From CAZYVA01 sp964650695 (GTDB lineage: Bacteria; Bacillota; Clostridia; Lachnospirales; Lachnospiraceae), in assembly GCA_964650695.1 (NCBI GenBank), contig CAZYVA010000051.1:1-14779 (forward strand): 14,779 bases of DNA, written 5' to 3'. Shown in pieces: positions 7,884 through 14,513 of the stretch. The notes beneath the pieces were generated by a model. The model was not told where the DNA came from, made no database searches, and was given only the letters and a program-made list of their open reading frames with translations. Numbering within the stretch: position 1 is the first letter of the stretch; each line of letters opens with the position of its first letter. The translations under genes were made by a program, and so were the position numbers.

Positions 7884-7912
7884 ATTATAGTCATTTCAAA
7901 AAACAAAGTCAA
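7884..7912 (-). promoter_or_regulatory. Consensus sigma-A promoter of rex
   Basis: On the minus strand TTGACT (7912-7907) is followed after exactly 17 bases by a perfect TATAAT (7889-7884). The start site would be near 7877, giving a leader of about 35 bases that includes the GGAAGGTG ribosome-binding site. Confidence 0.85.
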
Positions 7913-7946
7913 ACTTTTCTTACGGAAGCCCACCTGAAAAATCGAC

Positions 7947-7975
7947 TGGAAATCTCATGGCCACTGTGGTAAGAT
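7947..7975 (+). promoter_or_regulatory. Putative extended -10 promoter of the ABC-F gene
   Basis: TAAGAT (7970-7975) is preceded by TG at 7967-7968 (extended -10), and TGGAAA (7947-7952) sits 17 bases upstream as a weak -35. The start site would be near 7982, 45 bases before the ATG. It is back to back with the rex promoter. Confidence 0.5.
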
Positions 7976-8026
7976 GGTTAGACAAAACACAAAAACGATC
8001 ATCGTATCGTGAAAAAGGAACGGATT

Positions 8027-9949
8027 ATGATACTTTCATGCCAGGGGATCCATAAAGCTTTTGGGGAGTCCGTCATTCTTGACGACGCTTCCTTCCATAT
8101 AGAAGAATATGAAAAAGCAGCGCTGGTAGGGCCGAACGGGGCGGGGAAATCCACGTTGTTCAAAGTGATTGCCGGCAAGCTGGATGCCGACCGGGGGAGC
8201 GTGGCCCTGGCAAAGGACAAGACCATCGGCTACCTGGCGCAGCATCAGGATTGGGACGGCCACGGCGGCACCGTCTATGAGGAATTAAAGACCGCCAAGG
8301 CGCCGTTGATCGAGGCCGAGCGGAAAATCCGCCGTATTGAGCAGGAATTGAAGCATTTATCCGGCAGCGAACTCGAAAACCGGCTGGAAACCTACAACCG
8401 CCTTGTCTCCTGGTTTGAACAGGAAAATGGCTATGCATATGAGAGCGAGATCGCCGGGGTCTTAAAAGGGCTTGGCTTCTGTGAGGATGCATTTTCCAAG
8501 CCGGTATCCACGCTCTCCGGCGGCCAGAAAACCCGCATTGCCCTTGGCAAACTCCTTTTGACGGAACCGGATATCCTTCTCCTGGACGAGCCGACCAACC
8601 ATCTGGACTTAAATTCCACCGCCTGGCTGGAAACATACTTGTTGAATTATCCGGGCGCCATCCTGATCGTATCCCACGACCGCTATTTTTTGAACCGCGT
8701 CGTGACAAAGGTAGTGGAGATCGAGCGGGGAAACGTCATGGTTTATCCTGGGAACTATAGTGATTACGCCGCCAGGAAGCAAAAAATCCGGGAGGCCAGG
8801 CTGAAAGAATATGTAAAGCAGCAGCAGGAAATCCGCCATCAGGAGGCCGTCATTGAGAAGCTGCGCTCCTTTAACCGGGAGAAATCCATCCGGCGCGCTG
8901 AAAGCCGGGAGAAAATGCTGGGGCGGATCCAGCCGCTGGAAAAACCGGCGGAAGCCAATACGGATATCCATTTACGCTTGGAGCCCGCAAAAAAAAGCGG
9001 GAACGATGTCCTGCGCGTTTGCGCGCTCTCCAAATCGTTCCCTCCCCATATCCTGTTCCAGGATGCCAGTTTTGAAATCCGCCGGGGAGAGCATGTAGCC
9101 ATTATCGGGGACAATGGGACCGGGAAGACCACCTTATTGAAGATCCTCAACCAGGTGCTTCCGGCGGATGCTGGCTCCTTTACACTGGGCGCGAACGTCC
9201 AGATCGGGTATTACGACCAGGAACACCATATCCTGCATATGGAGAAAACGATCTTTGAAGAGTTGTCCGATGACTACCCGGATCTGACGGACACGAAAAT
9301 CCGGAATGTGCTGGCCGCTTTCCTTTTTACCGGCGACGATGTGTTTAAACGTATCAGGGATTTGAGCGGCGGCGAACGGGGACGGGTATCCCTGGCGAAG
9401 CTGATGCTTCAGGACGCCAATTTCCTGATTTTAGACGAGCCGACCAACCATCTCGACATCCCTTCCAAAGAAATCCTGGAACGGGCGCTGAACGACTACA
9501 CCGGAACCGTACTTTACGTTTCCCATGACCGGTATTTTATCAACCAGACCGCCACGAGGATACTGGAACTGGCAAACCATACTTTTGTCAATTATATCGG
9601 CAGCTATGATTATTACCTGGAAAAAAAAGAAGAACGGGCCGCCGCCCATGCCGTCCACAGCCATATGGCTGCGGACGGCATGGATACGGAAAGCAAATCA
9701 AAATCCAAACAGGACTGGCTGGATAAAAAGGAGGCGCAGGCAAAGGAACGGAAACGGAAAAACGACCTGGCAAAGGTCGAGGCGCGGATCCAGGAGCTGG
9801 AAACAAGGAACCAGGAGATGGACCAGCAGATGACGCTGGAAGAGACCTATACCAGCCCGGCCATCTGCCGGCAGGTGGCACAGGAAAAAGCGGAGATCGC
9901 AAAAGAATTGGAAATTTTGTATGATACATGGGAAGGACTGGCGGATTAG
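8027..9949 (+). CDS. ABC-F family ATPase (ribosome-acting, duplicated ABC domains)
   Basis: A soluble ABC protein with two ATPase domains and no membrane segments. ABC-F proteins bind the ribosomal E site and relieve stalled or drug-bound ribosomes; some give antibiotic resistance. From the chosen start (640 residues), domain 1 has Walker A GPNGAGKST (35-43), signature LSGGQ (163-167) and Walker B LLLDEPTNHLD (184-194). An arginine- and lysine-rich linker with helices lies at about 240-310. Domain 2 has GDNGTGKTT (361-369), LSGGE (446-450) and ILDEPTNHLD (468-477). A charged C-terminal coiled coil runs from about 555 to 640. The GTG at 8009 is also open, but the ATG at 8027 has AAGGAA six bases upstream and gives the usual family start. 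The architecture resembles the YdiF type. No resistance phenotype can be inferred. The linker before the coiled coil is encoded by a striking palindrome (9646-9683). Confidence 0.93.
   Translation: MILSCQGIHKAFGESVILDDASFHIEEYEKAALVGPNGAGKSTLFKVIAGKLDADRGSVALAKDKTIGYLAQHQDWDGHGGTVYEELKTAKAPLIEAERKIRRIEQELKHLSGSELENRLETYNRLVSWFEQENGYAYESEIAGVLKGLGFCEDAFSKPVSTLSGGQKTRIALGKLLLTEPDILLLDEPTNHLDLNSTAWLETYLLNYPGAILIVSHDRYFLNRVVTKVVEIERGNVMVYPGNYSDYAARKQKIREARLKEYVKQQQEIRHQEAVIEKLRSFNREKSIRRAESREKMLGRIQPLEKPAEANTDIHLRLEPAKKSGNDVLRVCALSKSFPPHILFQDASFEIRRGEHVAIIGDNGTGKTTLLKILNQVLPADAGSFTLGANVQIGYYDQEHHILHMEKTIFEELSDDYPDLTDTKIRNVLAAFLFTGDDVFKRIRDLSGGERGRVSLAKLMLQDANFLILDEPTNHLDIPSKEILERALNDYTGTVLYVSHDRYFINQTATRILELANHTFVNYIGSYDYYLEKKEERAAAHAVHSHMAADGMDTESKSKSKQDWLDKKEAQAKERKRKNDLAKVEARIQELETRNQEMDQQMTLEETYTSPAICRQVAQEKAEIAKELEILYDTWEGLAD
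9646..9683. repeat. 38-bp near-perfect palindrome inside the ABC-F gene
   Basis: Bases 9646-9683 are self-complementary about the centre 9664/9665. Eighteen of 19 pairs match; the only mismatch is A9657 against C9672. The core CAGCCATATGGCTG (9658-9671) is a perfect palindrome, flanked by CCATGCCGTCC and GGACGGCATGG. It keeps the reading frame and encodes linker residues about 540-552, between the second ATPase domain and the C-terminal coiled coil. Confidence 0.9.
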
Positions 9950-10857
9950 GAAATATCCTGCAAAGCTTCCTCTTCCTCTTTTTCTTCAAATAAGGAAAGA
10001 CCCTGCTGCGTTTCTTCCCGCATGTCCTCCGGCTCCCCAGGGATGACTGGCAAGCCTGCCTTCTCCCCCGGTTTGGCCGCCCGATCCTGCTGGGTTTTCG
10101 CCTCTTCCTGCTGACCTTCTTCCTGCTGTCCTTCTTCCTTCCGCTTCCGGTCTTCCCTCCACGGGCGCGCTTTCCCGACCCAGCCCATCTCATTCCAGTA
10201 CCGGGTATCCGCCGGCGACATCATTCCTTTGCGGTGCATCATGCGCATCATATAAAACCGGCGCTTTGTTCCGTTCGAGGCTTGCACCTGGGCGGCATCA
10301 TGCTTGATTTTCCCCATCAGCCGGTATAAATCCCTGTCAACCTTATCCTTGACCTTTTTATCCACCTGTTCCCAGTCCATGCTCCGTACCGCCACGCAGT
10401 AAGTAAATATCCGGGCAACGCCCCAATATTTCAGGCTGTCCGTAATATCTGCCACCGCCTGTTTCATGCCGCTTCCTGCCGCCGTGGAAATACAGACCGC
10501 CTGCTTGCGGAACATGCTTTTTTTGGGGCGGTGTACCATCCACTGATGGGCAAAATGATCCAGGAAGGCTTTCATCTGCCCGCTGGCATGCAACACATAC
10601 GTCGGCGTTGTAAAAACAAGCAGATCCGCCCGCTCCATCAACGCCAGGATCTTTTTTGTATAGATCAGGTAATCCGGGCATTTTTGTTCCCCTTGCATGA
10701 TACACACGCCGCAGCCCCTGCAAAATTCCGGAAGATCCTTTGGGAGAAACAGCTCCTGAACATCGTCACCGGGCAGCGAAACGCGTTCGATGAACATTTT
10801 CCCAATAATATAAGTAGAACTTTTCCGCATAGTGCCATTGATCATCAAGATATTCAT
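9946..10857 (-). CDS. Flavodoxin-fold iron-sulfur flavoprotein / NAD(P)H-dependent FMN reductase-like protein
   Basis: The N-terminal half is a flavodoxin-like FMN domain: MNILMINGTMRKSSTY (1-16) supplies the phosphate-binding loop and FTTPTYVLHASGQMKAFLDH (82-101) is the typical isoalloxazine-side segment. A compact cluster of cysteines at 46, 49, 52 and 60 (CRGCGVCIMQGEQKC) matches the C-x2-C-x2-C-x4-7-C arrangement of Isf-type proteins, so a 4Fe-4S cluster is plausible. The partner and substrate are unknown. From about residue 235 there is a disordered-looking tail rich in Glu, Gln, Lys and Arg with EGQQE repeats. The ATG at 10855-10857 has AAAGGAGG seven bases upstream and is preferred over one 10 codons earlier (303 residues). 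It follows yqeK by 74 bases without a clear terminator and may be the last gene of that operon. Its TAA overlaps the stop codon of the ABC-F gene. Confidence 0.8.
   Translation of the reverse strand: MNILMINGTMRKSSTYIIGKMFIERVSLPGDDVQELFLPKDLPEFCRGCGVCIMQGEQKCPDYLIYTKKILALMERADLLVFTTPTYVLHASGQMKAFLDHFAHQWMVHRPKKSMFRKQAVCISTAAGSGMKQAVADITDSLKYWGVARIFTYCVAVRSMDWEQVDKKVKDKVDRDLYRLMGKIKHDAAQVQASNGTKRRFYMMRMMHRKGMMSPADTRYWNEMGWVGKARPWREDRKRKEEGQQEEGQQEEAKTQQDRAAKPGEKAGLPVIPGEPEDMREETQQGLSLFEEKEEEEALQDIS
10101..10140 (-). repeat. 15-base tandem repeat in the flavoprotein tail
   Basis: Two near-identical 15-base units (10101-10115 and 10116-10130) and part of a third encode the EEGQQ / EEGQQ / EEA stretch. 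The units differ at two or three positions. Repeat slippage could vary tail length between strains. Confidence 0.7.
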
Positions 10858-10931
10858 GTTACATCCTCCTTTCCGGATCAACCCCAAACACCATTCCGGA
10901 TACTTTGGAACGGCTAAGGCCGCCTCCTATA

Positions 10932-11504
10932 TCAATCGTCCGCGGCATAATACCTGAACGTCTTCTCTGTCATCGAATCGATGGCCGCCTGTTTGCCTTG
11001 AAGATAATCCAACGTATCCTTTAAAATCCTGCACAGGCATGCATCCAGGCTGCGAAACGCAAGTTTCCGGACCTCCCCCATATTCGGAAGTTCCAACCTG
11101 CCCGGTTCAATATAATCCGCGATAAAAATGATTTTTTCCAGTTCCGACATGTCCGGCCGCCCGGTCGTATGGCTGCGGATAGCGTTTAGGATATCTTCGT
11201 CCTTGACGCCGTATTCCTTTTCCGCCAGGTACGCGCCCAGTTTTGCATGTAAAAGGCTTGGGTTTTTCTTTTCTACTTCACTGACCCTTAAGTGATGCTT
11301 CTGGCAGAGCTTTACCTTTTTCTCTCCGGGGATGCACTTTGCACAATCATGCAAAAGACCTGCAAGCAGCGCTTTCTGGACATCCACCCCGTGGCACATC
11401 GCCAGTGACGCGGCTGTATACATCACGCCAAGCGTATGCCCATAACGTTCCGGATCCAGTTTTTTTTTCAGCTTTTTTTCTGTTCTGGCAATTTTCTGGT
11501 TCAT
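10932..11504 (-). CDS. yqeK: HD-domain hydrolase YqeK (symmetrical Ap4A hydrolase)
   Basis: YqeK-type HD proteins hydrolyse diadenosine tetraphosphate to two ADP using a metal centre, clearing this stress-linked nucleotide. The metal ligands expected for the family are visible: His23 (RYGHTLGV), His52-Asp53 (LLHDCAK), His86 (LLHAKLGA), His112 (RSHTTGRP) and Asp130 (FIADYIEPGR). The 190-residue length from the ATG at 11502-11504 is normal. The frame extends further upstream, but this ATG has GGAGGGAAGG just before it and overlaps the nadD stop codon as ATGA (11501-11504), implying translational coupling. Position directly after nadD is conserved across Firmicutes. In many relatives rsfS follows closely; here the flavoprotein gene comes next. 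Confidence 0.9.
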   Translation of the reverse strand: MNQKIARTEKKLKKKLDPERYGHTLGVMYTAASLAMCHGVDVQKALLAGLLHDCAKCIPGEKKVKLCQKHHLRVSEVEKKNPSLLHAKLGAYLAEKEYGVKDEDILNAIRSHTTGRPDMSELEKIIFIADYIEPGRLELPNMGEVRKLAFRSLDACLCRILKDTLDYLQGKQAAIDSMTEKTFRYYAADD

Positions 11505-12133
11505 ACAGCCTTCCCTCCAGGGTATCCTGCGTACAATCCGCTCCTTACAATATACTGTTCCACAGCGTCCGGCACCAATCCATGGATGCTTTTCCCTTGC
11601 CCGCAAAGCAAGCGGATCTGTGAGGAGGAAACCGGCATCAGCGGGGAAGAAAGAAGGAAAATCTCAGCTTTCTCATATTTCCCGCCCAACGCGTCAATCC
11701 GATCCTGCACTGTGGCCGCCTGATCGATCCCATCCCGGAAAGCTACCAATATCTTGCATGCCGCAAGCAGCCGCTCCGGCTTTACCCAACTGTCGATCAT
11801 GAGCAGGGAATCCGCGCCAATGATAAAAAAGAAATCATTTGCCGGGTAAGCCTGCTTCATATATTCCATGGTTGCATAAGAACAGGAAACGGATTCTTTT
11901 TCCGCTTCGTAAAGCTCTAACTGGAACTTCGGGATATCGGCAATCGCCAGCCGCACCATTTCTACCCGCTGCCATGCGGCCGCCATGATCCGGGACGGGT
12001 CCTTGTGCGGCGGATGCGCGTTGGGAAGGAACCAGACTTCATCCAGCCCAAACTGCCTTTCTGCGGTTTCCGCTATTTTCAAATGCCCATAATGTATCGG
12101 GTTAAAGGTTCCCCCCATAATTCCGATTTTCAT
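11501..12133 (-). CDS. nadD: Nicotinate-nucleotide adenylyltransferase
   Basis: Joins nicotinate mononucleotide and ATP to deamido-NAD, a shared step of de novo and salvage NAD synthesis. At 210 residues it is full length. MGGTFNPIHYGH (6-17) is the nucleotidyltransferase phosphate-binding and HxGH-type motif. PNAHPPHK (37-44) is the substrate-binding loop of bacterial NadD, FIIGADSL (103-110) is a core strand, and PVSSSQIR (167-174) is the second conserved nucleotide-binding motif, usually SSTxIR. The ATG at 12131-12133 follows AGAGGGGG. It lies 46 bases after yhbY and overlaps yqeK by four bases, so it is mid-operon. Confidence 0.94.
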   Translation of the reverse strand: MKIGIMGGTFNPIHYGHLKIAETAERQFGLDEVWFLPNAHPPHKDPSRIMAAAWQRVEMVRLAIADIPKFQLELYEAEKESVSCSYATMEYMKQAYPANDFFFIIGADSLLMIDSWVKPERLLAACKILVAFRDGIDQAATVQDRIDALGGKYEKAEIFLLSSPLMPVSSSQIRLLCGQGKSIHGLVPDAVEQYIVRSGLYAGYPGGKAV

Positions 12134-12179
12134 GATCCCCCTCTTTCACGGTATGCCCCGGAAAGCAGCGCTTTGGCCC

Positions 12180-12470
12180 TTAAGGAAGCTGGATTTTTTT
12201 ATCCCGGTCTTTCCCTTCGCGGTACAAAACAACTTTCTGCCCAATGACCTGCACCACCTGGGAACGGGTACGTTCCGAAAGGACCCCCGCAACCTCCTTG
12301 GGGCTTCCCTCACAGTTCTTCAGCACATGGATCTTTACCAGCTCCCGTGCCTTCAATGCATCGTCCACCGCTTTTGTAAATTCCGGAGTTATGCTGCTTT
12401 TCCCAATCTGGAAAATCGGCTCCATTGCCATAGCAAGACTTTTCAAATAAGCCCTCTGCTTTGTCGTCAT
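12180..12470 (-). CDS. yhbY: YhbY/CRS1-type RNA-binding protein (ribosome assembly)
   Basis: A small single-domain CRS1-YhbY (CRM) protein; family members associate with pre-50S particles. The sequence starts TTKQRAYLKSLA and continues with PIFQIGKSSIT, which holds the domain's conserved GxxG-like RNA-binding loop, then ALKARELVKIHVLKN and VVQVIGQKVVLYRE, the closing strand. The preferred start is the ATG at 12468-12470, placed five bases after GGAGG (96 residues). A TTG four codons upstream overlaps that site and is rejected. It begins 12 bases after the obgE stop codon, so the two are tightly linked. Confidence 0.9.
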   Translation of the reverse strand: MTTKQRAYLKSLAMAMEPIFQIGKSSITPEFTKAVDDALKARELVKIHVLKNCEGSPKEVAGVLSERTRSQVVQVIGQKVVLYREGKDRDKKIQLP

Positions 12471-12482
12471 CTTTTCCTCCAA

Positions 12483-13757
12483 CTATTTGTAATAATCAAA
12501 CTGCAGGCCATACATCCGGACCGTATCGCCTTCCTGGATCCCCATTGCTTCCATCTCTTTAAGAACCCCTGCGTCCTTCAGGAACTGCTGGAAAAAAGCA
12601 AAGCCCTTTTCCGAATCCAGGTTTGTATAGCCCAGCATTTTCTCTATCTTAGGACCTTCCACCACATAAGCATCCCCGTCCTTTTCCACCGTATACGGAA
12701 GCTCCGTCTGGGCAAGCTCCTCTTCCGGGAAGTATTCCTGCTCAAAAACAACCGGTTTCCCATCCAGCCGTCCAAGCTCCCCGGAAACGTAATAAAGAAG
12801 TTCTTTTACGCCCTGCCCGGTCACGCCAGAGATGGGAAATACCCGGATGCCCTGCGGCTCAAAGGCGTCTTTCAGCCGGACAGCCGCTTCGTCTGCCGTT
12901 AAATCCATTTTATTTGCCGCAATGACTTGCGGCTTTTTTAAAAGCTCCAAATTATAGGCGGCAAGCTCTTCGTTGATTTTGTAAACGTCGTCCACCGGAT
13001 CCCTGCCCTCGCTCCCGGACGCATCCACCACGTGGATCATCATTTTCGTGCGCTCGATATGGCGGAGAAATTCATGCCCCAGCCCTGCGCCCCCGGACGC
13101 CCCCTCGATCAGCCCTGGGATGTCCGCCATCACAAACCCGGCGGCGTCCGCCAGATCCACGACACCCAGGCTCGGGGTCAACGTCGTGAAAGGGTAGTTG
13201 GCAATCTTTGGCTGCGCATTGGAAACCCTGGACAGCAAGGTTGATTTCCCGGCGTTCGGAAAGCCAATCAGCCCTACATCCGCGATCACCTTCAATTCCA
13301 GACGGACCCACAGCTCCTTCGATGGCTGCCCCGGTTTCGCATATTTCGGGACCTGCATAGTGGAAGTCGCAAAGTGCATATTCCCCAGGCCGCCTTTGCC
13401 GCCTTTCAGCACGATCTTCCGCTTGTTTTGCCCCGACATATCCGCAATCACCTTATCGGTTTCTGCTTCCTTGATGAGCGTACCTTCCGGGACTTTCAGG
13501 ACGATATCCTCTGCATCCTTCCCGTGGCATCTGCGTCTCCTGCCCGGTTCGCCGTCCTTTGCGGCAAATTTCCTCTTGTAACGGTAGTCCTGGAGGGTAT
13601 TCAGCCCCTTGTCCACTTCAAAAACCACGTCCCCGCCACGGCCGCCGTCACCACCGTCCGGCCCGCCGTTCGGGACATACGGCTCCCGCCGGAAACTTAC
13701 ATGCCCGTCCCCGCCTTTCCCGGATCTGATGAAAATCTTTGCCCAATCTGCAAACAT
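12483..13757 (-). CDS. obgE: Obg-family GTPase
   Basis: Essential GTPase for late 50S assembly and the stringent response. The 424-residue length from the ATG at 13755-13757 is typical; the frame runs 32 codons further upstream, but GGAAAGGAAC precedes this ATG and MFADWAKIFIRSGKGGDG is the standard family start. The glycine-rich Obg fold covers about 1-158 (GGPDGGDGGRGG at 31-42). The G domain has G1 GFPNAGKST (165-173), G2 within PFTTLTP (189-195), G3 DIPGLIEGA (212-220), G4 NKMD (282-285) and G5 ISGVTG (309-314). A C-terminal OCT domain (about 345-424) is present. It is preceded by a long hairpin that separates it from rpmA and followed immediately by yhbY. Confidence 0.95.
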   Translation of the reverse strand: MFADWAKIFIRSGKGGDGHVSFRREPYVPNGGPDGGDGGRGGDVVFEVDKGLNTLQDYRYKRKFAAKDGEPGRRRRCHGKDAEDIVLKVPEGTLIKEAETDKVIADMSGQNKRKIVLKGGKGGLGNMHFATSTMQVPKYAKPGQPSKELWVRLELKVIADVGLIGFPNAGKSTLLSRVSNAQPKIANYPFTTLTPSLGVVDLADAAGFVMADIPGLIEGASGGAGLGHEFLRHIERTKMMIHVVDASGSEGRDPVDDVYKINEELAAYNLELLKKPQVIAANKMDLTADEAAVRLKDAFEPQGIRVFPISGVTGQGVKELLYYVSGELGRLDGKPVVFEQEYFPEEELAQTELPYTVEKDGDAYVVEGPKIEKMLGYTNLDSEKGFAFFQQFLKDAGVLKEMEAMGIQEGDTVRMYGLQFDYYK

Positions 13758-13806
13758 AAAAGTTCCTTTCCTTATCGATACGGAGGCTGCCACGGAGCCG
13801 TCCCTG

Positions 13807-13859
13807 AAAAAAGAGTGCCACCACATAACCAAAAACCAGTTACCGGGCGACACTCTTTT
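13807..13859 (-). terminator. Long hairpin terminator/attenuator between rpmA and obgE
   Basis: On the minus strand bases 13859-13846 pair with 13822-13809 in a 14-bp stem that includes two G-U pairs. The apical region can form a further small stem. A run of six Ts follows (13812-13807). An A-run precedes the stem, so it reads as a terminator on both strands. It begins 13 bases after the rpmA stop codon. Confidence 0.75.
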
Positions 13860-13872
13860 CCCTGTCTTTGAA

Positions 13873-14157
13873 TTATTCAGCTACCGGATGGATGGAAACC
13901 TGTTTCCTGTTCCTTCCTTTCCTTTCAAACCGAACAATGCCGTCTACCAATGCAAACAACGTATCGTCCCCGCCGCGTCCGACATTTGTACCCGGATGGA
14001 TCTTTGTGCCGCGCTGCCTGTAAAGGACGTTGCCGGCCTTTACGAACTGTCCGTCCGCCCTTTTCGCCCCAAGCCTCTTGGATGCGGAGTCACGCCCGTT
14101 TTTCGTAGAGCCGACCCCTTTTTTGTGGGCAAAAAACTGAAGGTTTAATTTCATCAT
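13873..14157 (-). CDS. rpmA: 50S ribosomal protein L27 with a cleavable N-terminal extension
   Basis: L27 lies near the peptidyl-transferase centre of the 50S subunit. The 94-residue sequence starts MMKLNLQFFA followed by HKKGVGSTKNGRDS. LNLQFFA is the Firmicute extension that Prp removes to expose the mature N-terminus at His11. Conserved segments follow: ASKRLGAKRADGQ, VKAGNVLYRQRGTKIHPG and GRGGDDTLFALVDG. The first ATG (14155-14157) overlaps the prp stop as ATGA, and a strong GGAGGTG lies nine bases upstream; the next ATG codon is an equally possible start. Confidence 0.97.
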   Translation of the reverse strand: MMKLNLQFFAHKKGVGSTKNGRDSASKRLGAKRADGQFVKAGNVLYRQRGTKIHPGTNVGRGGDDTLFALVDGIVRFERKGRNRKQVSIHPVAE

Positions 14158-14498
14158 GATTGTGACACCTCCTCAAATGTTATGTCAATATAATCGGAAT
14201 ATTTTTCATCGTCTTCCAACATTTCCAGTCCTAAAACCATCGCGCGGAGCAAAAGGATGCTTCCTTCCCCCGCTTCCCCTTCAATCTGAAAATCAATGGC
14301 GGCCGTGTCCTCCTCTGCATCCTGCACAAAGCGATCCGACGTGAATGCCTCGATCGCATTCATGGTATTGAGGACCAACATAGAAACACCGGCACAGAGG
14401 ATATCCGGCAGCCCTTCCGCCGCGTAACCGGCATGGCCTTCTATATGGAATCCGGTAAAAGCGCTCCTTTTGTCCTGGAATATGGTCGCGTGGATCAT
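14154..14498 (-). CDS. prp: Ribosomal-processing cysteine protease Prp
   Basis: Cleaves the N-terminal extension of ribosomal protein L27. At 114 residues it has normal length. The catalytic pair is visible: His22 in EGHAGYA and Cys35 in DILCAGVSML, corresponding to the His and Cys of the S. aureus enzyme. The C-terminal half (EGSILLLRAMVLGLEMLEDDEKYSDYIDI) is typical. It sits between rplU and rpmA, as in most Firmicutes, 15 bases after rplU and overlapping rpmA by four bases. The ATG at 14496-14498 follows GGAGGGAG. Confidence 0.95.
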   Translation of the reverse strand: MIHATIFQDKRSAFTGFHIEGHAGYAAEGLPDILCAGVSMLVLNTMNAIEAFTSDRFVQDAEEDTAAIDFQIEGEAGEGSILLLRAMVLGLEMLEDDEKYSDYIDITFEEVSQS

Positions 14499-14513
14499 AG
14501 GGCTCCCTCCGCG

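Noticed and set aside
7842..8008. Rex operator between rex and the ABC-F gene
   Set aside because: Only loose half-site likeness (for example TTAGACAA near 7978); no inverted TTGTTAA/TTAACAA pair with four-base spacing.
9588..10193. A 201-residue minus-strand frame across the ABC-F/flavoprotein junction
   Set aside because: Low-complexity Arg/Lys/Pro-rich shadow of two well-supported genes in other frames.
11505..11606. N-terminal extension of YqeK by 34 codons
   Set aside because: It lies wholly within nadD in another frame; the internal ATG has GGAGGG upstream and overlaps the nadD stop in the usual coupled arrangement.
13758..13853. N-terminal extension of Obg by 32 codons
   Set aside because: The extension would be encoded by the terminator hairpin and the leader. 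The ATG at 13755-13757 has a proper ribosome-binding site and matches the family start.
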